64,000 nt of DNA. Source: Dasania sp. GY-MA-18. GTDB lineage: Bacteria > Pseudomonadota > Gammaproteobacteria > Pseudomonadales > Dasaniaceae. Shown piece after piece: positions 44,557 to 54,387 of this stretch. The stretch covers positions 1-64,000 of the forward strand of contig NZ_JANHAP010000007.1 in assembly GCF_024734385.1 (NCBI RefSeq), in the 5' to 3' direction. The first letter of the stretch is position 1, and each line of letters starts with the position of its first letter. The position numbers and the translations under genes were made by a program. The notes beneath the pieces are model-generated. The model made no database searches and was not told where the DNA came from. It worked only from the letters and a program-made list of their open reading frames with translations.

Positions 44557-47442
44557 ATGACTACTACGCTTGAGTTTGGCGAATCTCATATCGCTACTGC
44601 TATCTCAACTCAAATCCCGCACTTGGATGGTGTGTATGATTTGACGCCTGACCAGATATTATTGGATCAAGCTGAGCATGAATCCGAAGTGCGCTCTTAC
44701 CCGCGTCGCCTACCTATAGCCATTAAACGCGCCTATGGTGCTTTAGTGGAAGATACCCGTGGCCAAATATTTTTGGATTGCCTGGCCGGTGCTGGCACCT
44801 TGGCCTTGGGTTATAACCACCCAGAAATTAATCAGGCTTTAAAAGAGCAGCTGGACTCAGGCCTGCCCTACCAAACCCTAGATATTACTACCGAGGCGAA
44901 AAGACTTTTTATTCACCAAGTGAAAAAGTTTTTACCTGCTGAGTTTGCCAAAACCTGTGCCATACAGTTTTGTGGCCCATCGGGTGCCGATGCCGTAGAG
45001 GCAGCCATTAAGCTGGCCAAACAAACCACCGGCCGCAATACCATGTTTGCCTTCCGTGGTGCTTACCACGGCATGACCAATGGCACTATGGGTATGATGG
45101 GTAACTTAAATACCAAAGCCCGCCGCACCGGTTTAATGTCGGACGTGCACTTTATGCCCTTCCCCTATAGCTTACGCTGCCCCTTTGGTGCCGGTGGTGA
45201 TGAGGGTGCCCGCCAAGGTATACGTTACATAGAGCGCCTGCTTAACGATGACGAGGCCGGCATTATGAAGCCCGCCGCTATTATCGTTGAGCCTGTGCAA
45301 GGTGAGGGCGGTGTTATCCCTGCGCCCGCCTTTTGGCTGCGCGAGTTACGCAGAATTACCAGCGAGCACGGCATACTGTTAATTTTTGATGAGATCCAAT
45401 GCGGCGTGGCCAAGTCGGGTTACCGTTTTGCTTTTGAAGAGTCTGGCATCATGCCCGATATTTTATGCTTATCAAAAGCCATAGGTGGTGGCCTGCCCAT
45501 GTCTATCTTGGCCTTTAATAAATCCATAGATACTTGGAAGGCAGGTGAGCACACAGGTACTTTCCGCGGCAACCAATTGGCTATGGTTTCTGGTGCTAAA
45601 GCGCTAGAAATTATTATGCGCGACAACTTGGTAGAACACGCACGCGATGCCGGTTTGTACTTGCGTCAAGGCTTAGAAAAAATTCAAAGCCGGGTTAACT
45701 GTGTGGCAGAAGTACGCGGTAAAGGCTTAATGCTGGGCATGGAAATTGTACAGCCCAGTGGCGAGTGCAATAAATTTGGCGAGCCTATGTCTGCACCTAA
45801 ATTAACCTTAGCCATACAGCGCGCTGCTTTAGAGCGTGGCTTGATAGTAGAAAAAGGTGGCCGCGATGGTTCGGTCATCCGCTTCTTGTCGCCGCTAATT
45901 ATTAGCTACGAGCAAATCGACTTTGCCCTAAAGGTTATCGAAGAAGCTATTTTGGCAGCTGGCGGCGGCCTGCGTGCAGACGCTGGCCCGCAGCAAGCTT
46001 GGCGCAAGCATTTTATGCACACCGGCCCGCAGGGCAGTGATGAGTTTGCCAAGGTGATGAACCACACCACTCAGGCGATTAAAAAAGTGTTTGAGCAAGT
46101 GGACGCCCCTTATTCAGGCATGCAGCCCACTTTATTAGAGCAGGCCATACAGCAAGTAGACCTAAACAAAAGCAACGCAAACTTGCCGCAAGTAATAGAT
46201 GAGACCGCCGATTTAGTGGTGAAAAACTCTATTTTTGTGCAGCACCCCGATTGCATAGCGCATTTGCATACACCGCCTTTAATGCCCGCGATTGCGGCAG
46301 AGGCAATGATAGCTGCGCTTAACCAGTCTATGGACTCCTGGGATCAATCTTCCTCGGCAACCTATGTAGAGCAAAAGGTAATTGATTGGACTTGTGATAC
46401 TTACAACTTGGGCGACGAGGCCGATGGCATTTTTACCAGCGGCGGCACCCAAAGTAATTTAATGGGTATTATGCTAGCGCGCGATTGGATGGCCGATAAA
46501 ATCAGCCAGCACAGTGTGCAGCAATTGGGCCTGCCAGAGTACGCCGCTAAGCTGCGTATTGTGTGCTCTAAAAAGTCACACTTTACAGTACAAAAATCGG
46601 CATCGTTATTAGGCTTAGGTGAAGCTGCGGTTTGTGGCATAGCAACTAACAGCGACGGCACTATGAAAACGGAGCTGCTGGCTGAGACTATTGCCGACTT
46701 GCGCGCTCAAGGCTTAATCCCCTTTGCGCTTATAGGCACGGCGGGTACTACTGACCATGGTGCCATTGATAACCTAAGTGTCATGGCCGATATCGCCCAG
46801 CAAGAATCGCTATGGTTGCACGTGGATGGCGCCTACGGCGGTGCCCTGATGTTAAGCAGCCATAAAAACCGCTTGGCAGGTATAGAGCGCGCTGATTCTA
46901 TTAGCGTAGATTTTCACAAACTGTTTTATCAAACCATTAGCTGCGGTGCGCTATTGTTAAAAGATAAAGCTAAGTTTAAATACCTGTTGCACCATGCCGA
47001 TTACCTAAATCGCGAGCACGACAATTTGCCCAACTTGGTCGATAAATCTATTGCGACCACCAAACGCTTTGATGCCTTAAAAGTGTTTATGACTATGCAA
47101 AATGTTGGCCCGCAAGCCTTAGGTGAAATGTATGATCATTTGCTAGCGCAAACGCAGCAAGTAGCCGAGTTGGTGGCTAACACCGAAGGCTTTGAGTTAT
47201 TGGCTAAACCCGCGCTATCAACGGTATTGTTCCGCTGTGTACGCGGCACCGGTGACTTGGATGAGCTTAACCGCAAGTTAAGATTGGAGGCCCTGGTAAA
47301 AGGCGTGGCAGTATTAGGTGAAACCCGTGTTGATGATAAGTCGGCACTAAAACTCACCATACTCAATCCATGCTTAACCACCGCTGATTTTGAAGCTCTG
47401 CTGGTGAAAATTGATAACCTAGCATTGAGCTTGCTGGGCTGA
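44557..47442 (+). CDS. Fused diaminobutyrate-2-oxoglutarate aminotransferase / L-2,4-diaminobutyrate decarboxylase
   Basis: 961 residues. The N-terminal half (to about 455) is a class III aminotransferase with PLP lysine K307 (LCLSKAIGGGLPM) and IIVEPVQGEGGV. The C-terminal half (about 490-961) is a group II decarboxylase with PLP lysine K788 (SVDFHKLFYQ) and HVDGAYGGAL. Together they make 1,3-diaminopropane from aspartate semialdehyde. Acinetobacter has two separate genes (dat, ddc); Vibrio has a similar fusion. No norspermidine or siderophore genes adjoin it here. Single gene with its own terminator. Confidence 0.92.
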   Translation: MTTTLEFGESHIATAISTQIPHLDGVYDLTPDQILLDQAEHESEVRSYPRRLPIAIKRAYGALVEDTRGQIFLDCLAGAGTLALGYNHPEINQALKEQLDSGLPYQTLDITTEAKRLFIHQVKKFLPAEFAKTCAIQFCGPSGADAVEAAIKLAKQTTGRNTMFAFRGAYHGMTNGTMGMMGNLNTKARRTGLMSDVHFMPFPYSLRCPFGAGGDEGARQGIRYIERLLNDDEAGIMKPAAIIVEPVQGEGGVIPAPAFWLRELRRITSEHGILLIFDEIQCGVAKSGYRFAFEESGIMPDILCLSKAIGGGLPMSILAFNKSIDTWKAGEHTGTFRGNQLAMVSGAKALEIIMRDNLVEHARDAGLYLRQGLEKIQSRVNCVAEVRGKGLMLGMEIVQPSGECNKFGEPMSAPKLTLAIQRAALERGLIVEKGGRDGSVIRFLSPLIISYEQIDFALKVIEEAILAAGGGLRADAGPQQAWRKHFMHTGPQGSDEFAKVMNHTTQAIKKVFEQVDAPYSGMQPTLLEQAIQQVDLNKSNANLPQVIDETADLVVKNSIFVQHPDCIAHLHTPPLMPAIAAEAMIAALNQSMDSWDQSSSATYVEQKVIDWTCDTYNLGDEADGIFTSGGTQSNLMGIMLARDWMADKISQHSVQQLGLPEYAAKLRIVCSKKSHFTVQKSASLLGLGEAAVCGIATNSDGTMKTELLAETIADLRAQGLIPFALIGTAGTTDHGAIDNLSVMADIAQQESLWLHVDGAYGGALMLSSHKNRLAGIERADSISVDFHKLFYQTISCGALLLKDKAKFKYLLHHADYLNREHDNLPNLVDKSIATTKRFDALKVFMTMQNVGPQALGEMYDHLLAQTQQVAELVANTEGFELLAKPALSTVLFRCVRGTGDLDELNRKLRLEALVKGVAVLGETRVDDKSALKLTILNPCLTTADFEALLVKIDNLALSLLG

Positions 47443-47503
47443 GCTAAGTTAAATTAAGCTAAGCTTATTACTGCAGCGCTTATTAAAACGCTGTGATAAA
47501 ACT

Positions 47504-47538
47504 AAAAAAATGATGGCCCTGTGCCATCATTTTTTTTT
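47504..47538 (+). terminator. Intrinsic terminator after the diaminobutyrate gene
   Basis: 7-bp stem TGATGGC/GCCATCA (47511-47517 with 47523-47529), flanked by seven A and nine T, so the stem can extend. It lies about 65 bases after the stop codon. Confidence 0.92.
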
Positions 47539-47630
47539 GCGCGTAATTCTTGTGCTATCACTCATTGCGGCTAGGCTGTTTGAGGGTACAGCTTTGCTGT
47601 AATGGATTAATTCTAAAAATTTAAGGATGA

Positions 47631-48545
47631 ATGATGAATACTCTCACGCTCAATGATGATCTCATGCTGCAGCTAAATATGCTGTTAGCGTCCATAGCCT
47701 ATGAAACCAGCCGCGCAGATATAGAAAGCCAGTTAAAAAACGTCACCTTATTAGGCCCCGAAGGCTTTGAGCTCAGTTGGTTTGGCCAAGGGGCGGGCAC
47801 GCAAATGTATGTGGCCAACCCGGTGGGTTCGCCAGCGAATTTTGTGGCCATACGCGGTTCGGTGATAGACCCCGCCACCGAGGCTTTTTGGGTGGACTGG
47901 TTGGATCTTAATATACGGGTGTTTCACCAAGTGCCTTGGCCCTATGCCAATGATGCCGTGCCTGCTAATGTCAAAATCGCAGCGGGTTCGGCAGCGGGGT
48001 TATTGGAGCTAACTGCTATGCGAGATACACAAACGTCGCTTAGCTTAATCAATTATCTCAGCACTCTAATGCCCAATATGTTGATGGTTAACGGTCACAG
48101 TTTGGGCGCAGCGCTAGCCACTGGCTTGGCCTTGCACTTGCAAAAACAAACTTCGCATTGGGTCTTGCCCTACACCTTTGCCGCGCCCACCATAGGTAAT
48201 ATTCCCTTTGCCCGTTATATGAATAATCAGTTTGCCGGCATGTACTTTGCCCGCACTTATAACACGCTGGATAATATCCCTAAGTTTTGGTCGGTGGCGG
48301 GCATTAATGCGGTACAGGCTTCGTTTAACCCTGGCCCTGCGATTCCGCTGTTAATTGATGCGCCTTTAGAAATAGTGAAGGGCATATTATGGGAGTTTGA
48401 GCATGGCTATGAGCATGTGCACGAAGGCGAGGGCAGGGCGCTGCAAGGTACGCCATCACTAAACGATAGCTGGTTGGAGGAAGTGGGCTTGCAGCACTCC
48501 CATCTTACCTATTTAAAATTATTGGGTTATCAGCAAGAGTACTAA
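47631..48545 (+). CDS. Lipase, class 3 family
   Basis: 304 residues; ATG codons at 47631 and 47634, with AAGGA just upstream. The alpha/beta-hydrolase nucleophile elbow MVNGHSLGAALATGL (GHSLG) is the class 3 lipase signature; candidates for the Asp and His lie in TYNTLDNIPKFW and the C-terminal QHSHLTYL. No signal peptide, so either cytoplasmic or exported by another route. Substrate unknown. A terminator follows. Confidence 0.85.
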   Translation: MMNTLTLNDDLMLQLNMLLASIAYETSRADIESQLKNVTLLGPEGFELSWFGQGAGTQMYVANPVGSPANFVAIRGSVIDPATEAFWVDWLDLNIRVFHQVPWPYANDAVPANVKIAAGSAAGLLELTAMRDTQTSLSLINYLSTLMPNMLMVNGHSLGAALATGLALHLQKQTSHWVLPYTFAAPTIGNIPFARYMNNQFAGMYFARTYNTLDNIPKFWSVAGINAVQASFNPGPAIPLLIDAPLEIVKGILWEFEHGYEHVHEGEGRALQGTPSLNDSWLEEVGLQHSHLTYLKLLGYQQEY

Positions 48546-48579
48546 GTTTATTTCAGCGTGGGGTGGTTGCCCTTGTGCA

Positions 48580-48609
48580 AAAGCCCGCTTACTAGGCGGG
48601 CTTTTTTTG
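48580..48609. terminator. Intrinsic terminator between lipase and HPP genes
   Basis: 7-bp GC-rich stem AGCCCGC/GCGGGCT (48582-48588 with 48596-48602), followed by seven T. Works for the plus-strand lipase gene. Confidence 0.9.
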
Positions 48610-48627
48610 ACGCGAAAAATAAACAGT

Positions 48628-49563
48628 TTATTTGGGAATTACTTTAACCCAGCGCCCTAATTCTAATACCACTTCAAAGCTGGCCCACTGAGCAAACTCT
48701 TCCACGGTGCATATGCCTGATTGATTGGCGTTGTGGCCCGCTAAGTTTTTATAAATTAAACGGGCATTTTTGTCAGAGTTTTCGGTGGGCATGTCTAACA
48801 CCTGCCGTATACACCACTCCCTGCCTATGCCGGCATTGCTGTAGCAGCGCGTTACCCCTATATCTATAGGCTTACTGCGGCTGAGGCGTGAATGCGCCCA
48901 GGCTTTTTCAAATAATAAGGCCAGCTCTTCTGAGCTAACATCTATATAAGTATCCATGTCGTGCATGGCAGCCGATAAATCTTCGTGGTTTAAGTGCAGG
49001 GGCTGTGGGCTGGTGCTGGCTTTAGCGGGGGCCGCCATTAAGGCGTGAGGGTAGCGGCGCCAATAAAAACAATTATTAAAAATAAAGGCGATAGTCATAA
49101 TTGCCAGTACATTCAAAGCTATAGGGTTGAGCAAATAAGCATAACCCAGCTCGGCTATCTCTGGTCCACCAATCACGGCTGTTAGCGCTGTGGCACCCCC
49201 GGGTGGATGTATACAGCGCAAATAACTCATGGCGCCCACCGCTAGGCCCACTGCCAAGGCCGGTGCAATGGCGTACTGCCCCAAATATTTTTGGCAGCTA
49301 ATGCCTATAAATGCCGATACCGCATGCCCCATCACCACCGCCCAGGGCTGCGATAAAGTGCCGTGTGGTACCGCAAATAACAGCACCGCAGTAGCTCCCA
49401 TAGAGGCCACAATCAAGGTGGCCGCCCAGCCAGTAAATAGCAGTGTGGATAGGCCATAAATTGCAGCTATACCTAACAGTGCGCCAAGTGTAGAGATGAG
49501 TTTTTCTTTATGGCTGGTGGTGCTGTGCTCCAGGCCTATAAAGTGAGTGAATGTTTTTAACAC
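48628..49563 (-). CDS. HPP-family integral membrane protein
   Basis: 311 residues. The N-terminal half has four to five membrane segments with the family motif CIHPPGGATALTAVIGGPE. The C-terminal 130 residues are soluble, starting with HLNHEDLSAAMHDMDTYID. Related HPP proteins have been linked to nitrite transport, but the role here is unknown. Single gene; the repeat array lies upstream of it. Confidence 0.85.
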   Translation of the reverse strand: MLKTFTHFIGLEHSTTSHKEKLISTLGALLGIAAIYGLSTLLFTGWAATLIVASMGATAVLLFAVPHGTLSQPWAVVMGHAVSAFIGISCQKYLGQYAIAPALAVGLAVGAMSYLRCIHPPGGATALTAVIGGPEIAELGYAYLLNPIALNVLAIMTIAFIFNNCFYWRRYPHALMAAPAKASTSPQPLHLNHEDLSAAMHDMDTYIDVSSEELALLFEKAWAHSRLSRSKPIDIGVTRCYSNAGIGREWCIRQVLDMPTENSDKNARLIYKNLAGHNANQSGICTVEEFAQWASFEVVLELGRWVKVIPK

Positions 49564-49772
49564 GGGCTTACCTTAATACATCAAGCAGAGCTGCAAGGGG
49601 ATGATGTGTGGATTGCAGCAAGTGCAGAAAATCTTGAGGCGGGCATGGTAAAGCTGTGGGGTGGACTGTGCAAATGTTATTCATAAATTGGGCAGTGAAG
49701 GTTTGCTTTCTTGCGTTTTAAAAAACACGCTCGATGTTTTAAATATAGGCTTACTTAAAAATACTAATGCAG

Positions 49773-50450
49773 GTGGCGGATTAAACGGCAGGAAAGCCGT
49801 TTAACACAGCCGCTAGGCTGCCCGTAGGGTGAGTGCCAAGGATGGCATCCATGCATCGAACCGCAGTGGTTTGATTCCTTGCGATAGAAAAAAGAAAACC
49901 CGCACTCGTTGCCAAATATGGCTTTTTTAAAATAAATGATGTTGTGGCGGATTAAACGGCAGGAAAGCCGTTTAACACAGCCGTTAGGCTGCCCGTAGGG
50001 TGAATGCCAAGGACGGCATTCATGCATCGAACCGCAGTGGTTTGATTCCTTGCGATAGGAAAAAGAAAACCCGCACTCGTTGCCAAATATGGCTTTTTTA
50101 AAATAAATGATGTTGTGGCGGATTAAACGGCAGGAAAGCCGTTTAACACAGCCGCTAGGCTGCCCATAGGGTGAATGCTAAGGATGGCATCCATGCATCG
50201 AACCGCAGTGGTTTGATTCCTTGCGATAGGAAAAAGAAAACCCGCACTCGTTGCCAAATATGGCTTTTTTAAAATAAATGATGTTGTGGCGGATTAAACG
50301 GCAGGAAAGCCGTTTAACACAGCCGTTAGGCTGCCCGTAGGGTGAATGCCAAGGATGGCATTCATGCATCGAACCACTGTGGATCGATTCCTTGCGATAG
50401 AAAAAAGAAAACCCGCACTCGTTGCCAAATGCGGGTTTTCTTTAAGAATA
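49773..50450. repeat. Four tandem 171-bp repeats downstream of tRNA-Phe
   Basis: Units start at GTGGCGGA at 49773, 49944, 50115 and 50286, an exact 171-bp period with few differences. Each unit holds small hairpins: AAACGGCAGGAAAGCCGTTT, CAGCCGCTAGGCTG, GAATGCCAAGGATGGCATTC and AACCGCAGTGGTT. The unit nearest the tRNA diverges at its end and forms the tRNA terminator. 171 is 57 codons, so reading frames pass through units. The rest of 49564-49772 shows nothing recognisable. Confidence 0.95.
50405..50446 (-). terminator. Intrinsic terminator of tRNA-Phe
   Basis: An 11-bp stem GAAAACCCGCA/TGCGGGTTTTC surrounds CTCGTTGCCAAA, followed on the minus strand by a T run. Only the tRNA-proximal repeat unit has both arms; the other three keep one arm. 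Confidence 0.85.
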
Positions 50451-50451
50451 A

Positions 50452-50527
50452 TGGTGCCCGGTGGCGGAATCGAACCACCGACACGGGGATTTTCAATCCC
50501 CTGCTCTACCGACTGAGCTAACCGGGC
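50452..50527 (-). tRNA. tRNA-Phe (GAA)
   Basis: 76 bases on the minus strand, starting GCCCGG and ending with an encoded CCA. Acceptor arms GCCCGG.../...CCGGGC pair. The D-arm is AGCTCAGTCGGTAGAGC, the anticodon stem GGGGA/TCCCC encloses TTGAAAA (anticodon GAA), and the T-arm contains GGTTCGATTCC. Tandem repeats follow it. Confidence 0.97.
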
Positions 50528-50610
50528 CTGCTGTATAACCCGTGATCAACTCAGCTGGGCTACAAGAGGCGCGTATTAAACAGTTTCAGCCGCGATGAGT
50601 CAAGCCCTTG

Positions 50611-50886
50611 TTAGGATTTGTTTTCGGGTACATAGCCTTCGGCTAGTTCGTAGTCGTCACCGCTGAGAAATTTGTCCATTTGCTCCTGCAAAAAGCTGCG
50701 GTCTTTGGCGTCCATCATGCTGAGGTGGCGTTCGTTAATCAGCATGGTTTGGTGTTTTTGCCATTCCTGCCAGGCCTGTTGCGAAACCTGCTCAAAAATT
50801 TCCTGGCCTTTGGGGCCGGGGTAAGGGGGGGCATTGAGGCCGGGTAATTCTTGCTGATATTTTTTACAAAATACGGTGCGTGCCAT
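50611..50886 (-). CDS. yggX: Probable Fe(2+)-trafficking protein YggX
   Basis: 91 residues from ATG 50886 ([17 protein letters not shown]). The in-frame ATG at 50898 adds four residues. The conserved Cys7, [24 protein letters not shown] and GYVPE are typical. It protects Fe-S clusters from oxidation and is usually next to mutY, as here (16 bases from the mutY stop). Confidence 0.95.
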   Translation of the reverse strand: MARTVFCKKYQQELPGLNAPPYPGPKGQEIFEQVSQQAWQEWQKHQTMLINERHLSMMDAKDRSFLQEQMDKFLSGDDYELAEGYVPENKS

Positions 50887-50902
50887 GATGGGCTCCAAAA
50901 GA

Positions 50903-51949
50903 TTAGTTTAACTGGGCGAGTAGTTTTTTAATGGGCGCGGCTAGCCCCACATTGGCCGGTTGCGCCCTGTTATACCAGAGCTGCTGGCGTTCGGCTACTT
51001 GCTGGCTGTGTGCGCGCACTTTGATATGTACGGGGGTGATGTCTAAGTGGTAGTGGCTAAAGGTGTGGCGATAGCTGGGCCACTGCTGCTGTTTATCTAG
51101 GGTGATGAGCTTTTCATCCGCTAGGTGTTGGTCTATATGTTGGGGCGTTTCCAATTGTGGGAATATCCACAGCCCGCCCCAGATGCCGCTGTTGGGGCGT
51201 TTTTCCAGTAATAGCTCACCCTGTTCGTTTTCCAGAATCAGCATGCAAGTCGCCTTTACTGGCAGGGCTTTTTTGGGCTTTTTGCCGGGGTAGTCGGCTT
51301 GGTTCTGCTGGGCGTAGGCTAGGCAGTGTTGCTGCAGGGGGCAGCGTTCACACTGGGGCTTGCTGCGGGTGCATAGGGTGGCGCCTAAATCCATCATCGC
51401 CTGGGTGTAGTCGGCGATGCGCTTAGTGGGTTTGAGCGCTTCGGCTTGGTGCCACAGGGCTTTTAATACATCACCTTTGCCCGGCCAGCCGGCTATGGCG
51501 TAGCAGCGGGCCAACACGCGTTTGACGTTGCCATCCAAAATAGCGGCAACTTGGCCAAAGGCGATGGCGCTAATGGCTCCGGCGGTGGAGCGGCCTATGC
51601 CGGGCAGCTCGCAGAGGCTGGCCACATCACTGGGGAATTCGCCGCGCAGCTCATTGCAGACGATTTGCGCGCTTTTGTGCAGGTTGCGGGCGCGGCTGTA
51701 ATAACCCAGCCCTGTCCACAGGTGTAGCACCTCATCCTCACTGGCCTGGGCCAAGTCTTGCACGGTGGGTAGCTGGGCCATAAAGCGCTCAAAATAGGGG
51801 ATTACGGTGGCGACTTGGGTTTGTTGCAGCATGATTTCCGACACCCAAACCCGGTAGGGGGTGATGTTGTGCTGCCAGGGTAGGTCTTTGCGGCCATGCT
51901 GATCAAACCATTTGAGCACGGCTAGGCTGAAGTTAAAGGCTTTGGGCAT
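50903..51949 (-). CDS. mutY: Adenine DNA glycosylase MutY
   Basis: 348 residues from ATG 51949 ([20 protein letters not shown]); an upstream ATG at 52039 adds 30 atypical residues. Motifs are [28 protein letters not shown] with the catalytic Glu, the helix-hairpin-helix [14 protein letters not shown], and the 4Fe-4S ligands [17 protein letters not shown]. The C-terminal Nudix-like domain recognises 8-oxoG. It removes A opposite 8-oxoG. Cotranscribed with yggX. Confidence 0.96.
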   Translation of the reverse strand: MPKAFNFSLAVLKWFDQHGRKDLPWQHNITPYRVWVSEIMLQQTQVATVIPYFERFMAQLPTVQDLAQASEDEVLHLWTGLGYYSRARNLHKSAQIVCNELRGEFPSDVASLCELPGIGRSTAGAISAIAFGQVAAILDGNVKRVLARCYAIAGWPGKGDVLKALWHQAEALKPTKRIADYTQAMMDLGATLCTRSKPQCERCPLQQHCLAYAQQNQADYPGKKPKKALPVKATCMLILENEQGELLLEKRPNSGIWGGLWIFPQLETPQHIDQHLADEKLITLDKQQQWPSYRHTFSHYHLDITPVHIKVRAHSQQVAERQQLWYNRAQPANVGLAAPIKKLLAQLN

Positions 51950-52096
51950 AAGTTGCTGGGGCTTATTAAGCTGGGCTGTTTGAAATGAGTGGGTGTAATC
52001 ATGCTGCGGTTTTTTTATAATAACCAACTTTACAGGCAAATACTCGGTTGCGGATTATTTTAATCGCGCTGAGGCTACAGTCGATTGGAGACTACT

Positions 52097-52690
52097 ATGG
52101 CGGACCGCAAGGCCACTGTTTCACGGGATACCCTAGAAACCCAAATCACGGTATCGATTAACCTCGATGGCACCGGCACAGGCAAGTTTGAAACGGGCGT
52201 GCCCTTTCTTGACCACATGATGGACCAAATTGCCCGTCACGGCATGATAGATTTGGATGTTAAGGCCAAAGGTGACCTGCACATAGATGATCACCACACC
52301 GTTGAAGATATAGGCATTACTATGGGGCAGGCCTTTGCCAAAGCCGTAGGCGACAAAAAAGGTATAGCCCGTTACGGCCACGCCTATGTACCCTTAGACG
52401 AGGCTTTGTCGCGGGTGGTAATCGATTTTTCTGGCCGCGCCGGTATGGAGTACCACGTGCCTTACACCCGTGGCAGCGTAGGTGGTTTTGATGTGGATTT
52501 ATTTTCAGAATTTTTTCACGGTTTTGTAAACCACGCGCAAGTCACTCTGCACATCGATAATCTGCGCGGCAAAAATACCCACCACCAAGCCGAAACAGTC
52601 TTTAAGGCTTTTGGTCGCGCCCTGCGCATGGCGTTAACACCAGATGAGCGCATGGCAGGTATTATGCCTTCCACTAAAGGCGCTTTGTGA
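52097..52690 (+). CDS. hisB: Imidazoleglycerol-phosphate dehydratase
   Basis: 197 residues from ATG 52097, with GGAG six bases upstream; a TTG at 52085 is less likely. The monofunctional form. Metal-binding motifs are [42 protein letters not shown] and [18 protein letters not shown]. It catalyses the dehydration step of histidine synthesis. It is divergent from mutY and starts the hisB-hisH-hisF run. Confidence 0.96.
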   Translation: MADRKATVSRDTLETQITVSINLDGTGTGKFETGVPFLDHMMDQIARHGMIDLDVKAKGDLHIDDHHTVEDIGITMGQAFAKAVGDKKGIARYGHAYVPLDEALSRVVIDFSGRAGMEYHVPYTRGSVGGFDVDLFSEFFHGFVNHAQVTLHIDNLRGKNTHHQAETVFKAFGRALRMALTPDERMAGIMPSTKGAL

Positions 52691-52781
52691 TTTTTGTATA
52701 CGCCGTTCTTTAGCTTAAAGCGCGGCGTTATTCTTGTACCGTTTTATTTTTATAGACACTTTTATTTAGGCTGGCTGGTTC

Positions 52782-53432
52782 ATGGCAAAATCTACTATTG
52801 CGGTCATTGATTATGGCATGGGTAATCTGCACTCAGTGGCTAGCGCACTGGAACATGTGGGTGACAATGTTGAGGTGCTGGTTAGCGGTGATCCCGAAAA
52901 AATTCTAGCAGCTGATCGAGTGCTGTTTCCTGGCGTAGGGGCAATACGCGATTGCATGGCAGAAATTTTGCGCTTAGGCATAGATCAAGTGGTGGCCGAG
53001 GCTATGCAGACTAAGCCCTTGTTGGCGATCTGCGTGGGCATGCAAGCCTTAATGCAGCGCAGCGAAGAAAACGGCGGTGTGGATTGCTTGGGCTTTTACC
53101 CCGGTGAGGTCAAATTTTTTGGCGAGCACTTACAAGATGCCAACGGCCAAAAGCTAAAAGTGCCGCACATGGGCTGGAACCATGTGCATCAGCAAAAGCC
53201 GCACCCTCTATGGGCTAATATTGCCCAGGACGAGCGCTTTTATTTTGTGCACAGTTTTTATGTACAGGCACAAGATAGCGATATGGTGATGGGCACTACC
53301 GACTATGGCGTTAATATTAATGCTGCGATTAGTCGAGATAATGTTTTTGCCGCGCAGTTTCATCCCGAAAAAAGCAGCACCGCAGGCCTGCAGTTGCTGC
53401 AAAACTTTTTAAGCTGGGATGGCCAAAGTTAA
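52782..53432 (+). CDS. hisH: Imidazole glycerol phosphate synthase subunit HisH
   Basis: 216 residues. Glutamine amidotransferase: [11 protein letters not shown] at the N terminus, the nucleophile Cys in [10 protein letters not shown], and the His-Glu of the triad in AAQFHPEKS. It supplies ammonia to HisF. It lies 91 bases after hisB. The next gene is hisF rather than the usual hisA. Confidence 0.96.
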   Translation: MAKSTIAVIDYGMGNLHSVASALEHVGDNVEVLVSGDPEKILAADRVLFPGVGAIRDCMAEILRLGIDQVVAEAMQTKPLLAICVGMQALMQRSEENGGVDCLGFYPGEVKFFGEHLQDANGQKLKVPHMGWNHVHQQKPHPLWANIAQDERFYFVHSFYVQAQDSDMVMGTTDYGVNINAAISRDNVFAAQFHPEKSSTAGLQLLQNFLSWDGQS

Positions 53433-53483
53433 AACTAGTCGAGTAGATTTTTATAACGCCTGTCAGGCGCGTGAGTAAATAGT

Positions 53484-54257
53484 ATGGCTTTAGCAAAACG
53501 CATAATCCCCTGTTTGGATGTAGAGAACGGTCGCGTGGTCAAAGGGGTTAACTTTGTTGATATACGCGATGCCGGCGACCCGGTAGAGGTGGCCAAGCGC
53601 TACAACGAGCAGGGCGCTGATGAAATTACCTTTTTGGATATTACTGCCACTCACGAAGGCCGCGCCACTACCATACATACCGTAGAGCAAATTGCCGAGC
53701 AGGTATTTATCCCCTTAACCGTGGGCGGTGGCATACGTACGGTGGAAGATATACGGGCGATGTTAAATGCCGGGGCCGATAAAATTGGTATTAATTCGGC
53801 GGCGATTTATAACCCCGATTTTGTTAAAGAGGCTTCCGAAAAATTTGGTGCTCAGTGCATAGTGGTGGCCATAGATGCGAAAAAAGTCAGCGCTGCCGGT
53901 GAGCCACTGCGCTGGGAAATATTTACTCACGGCGGTCGCAAAGCTACGGGCATAGATGCGGTAGAGTGGGCGAAAAAAATGGCTGACTATGGTGCCGGTG
54001 AAATTTTATTAACTAGCATGGATGGCGATGGCACTAAGCTGGGTTTTGACTTGGCGCTAACGCGGGCGATTAGTGATGCGGTATGTGTGCCGGTGATCGC
54101 CTCTGGTGGTGTAGGCAACTTACAGCACTTAGTCGATGGCGTGAAAGAGGGCGGTGCCGATGCGGTGTTAGCGGCCAGCATTTTTCACTTTGGCGAATAT
54201 ACTGTGCCTGAGGCCAAGCGCTTTATGGCCGAGCAAGGCGTAGAAGTGCGTTTATAA
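53484..54257 (+). CDS. hisF: Imidazole glycerol phosphate synthase subunit HisF
   Basis: 257-residue TIM barrel. [24 protein letters not shown] is the HisF signature and distinguishes it from HisA. D11 (CLDV) and D131 region (VVAIDAKK) are the catalytic aspartates; the phosphate-binding GGGIRT and ASGGVGN loops are present. It closes the imidazole ring with ammonia from HisH. A terminator follows. Confidence 0.97.
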   Translation: MALAKRIIPCLDVENGRVVKGVNFVDIRDAGDPVEVAKRYNEQGADEITFLDITATHEGRATTIHTVEQIAEQVFIPLTVGGGIRTVEDIRAMLNAGADKIGINSAAIYNPDFVKEASEKFGAQCIVVAIDAKKVSAAGEPLRWEIFTHGGRKATGIDAVEWAKKMADYGAGEILLTSMDGDGTKLGFDLALTRAISDAVCVPVIASGGVGNLQHLVDGVKEGGADAVLAASIFHFGEYTVPEAKRFMAEQGVEVRL

Positions 54258-54280
54258 CTTAAGCTAGCGCTAAAACGTCA

Positions 54281-54307
54281 AAAGCCCAGCTTGATGCTGG
54301 GCTTTTT
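54281..54307 (+). terminator. Intrinsic terminator of hisBHF
   Basis: 9-bp perfect stem AAGCCCAGC/GCTGGGCTT (54282-54290 with 54296-54304), five-base loop, then T. It is 24 bases after the hisF stop. Confidence 0.92.
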
Positions 54308-54387
54308 TATGCGGCTAAAAACGCAAGGCAAATAAATTAGCCGCTGTGTTATTAGCAGCAATCGCTTAATCGCTGTGAAGAATATAA

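Noticed and set aside
49773..50450. CRISPR array
   Set aside because: The 171-bp units repeat end to end with no unique spacers, and no cas genes are in the window.
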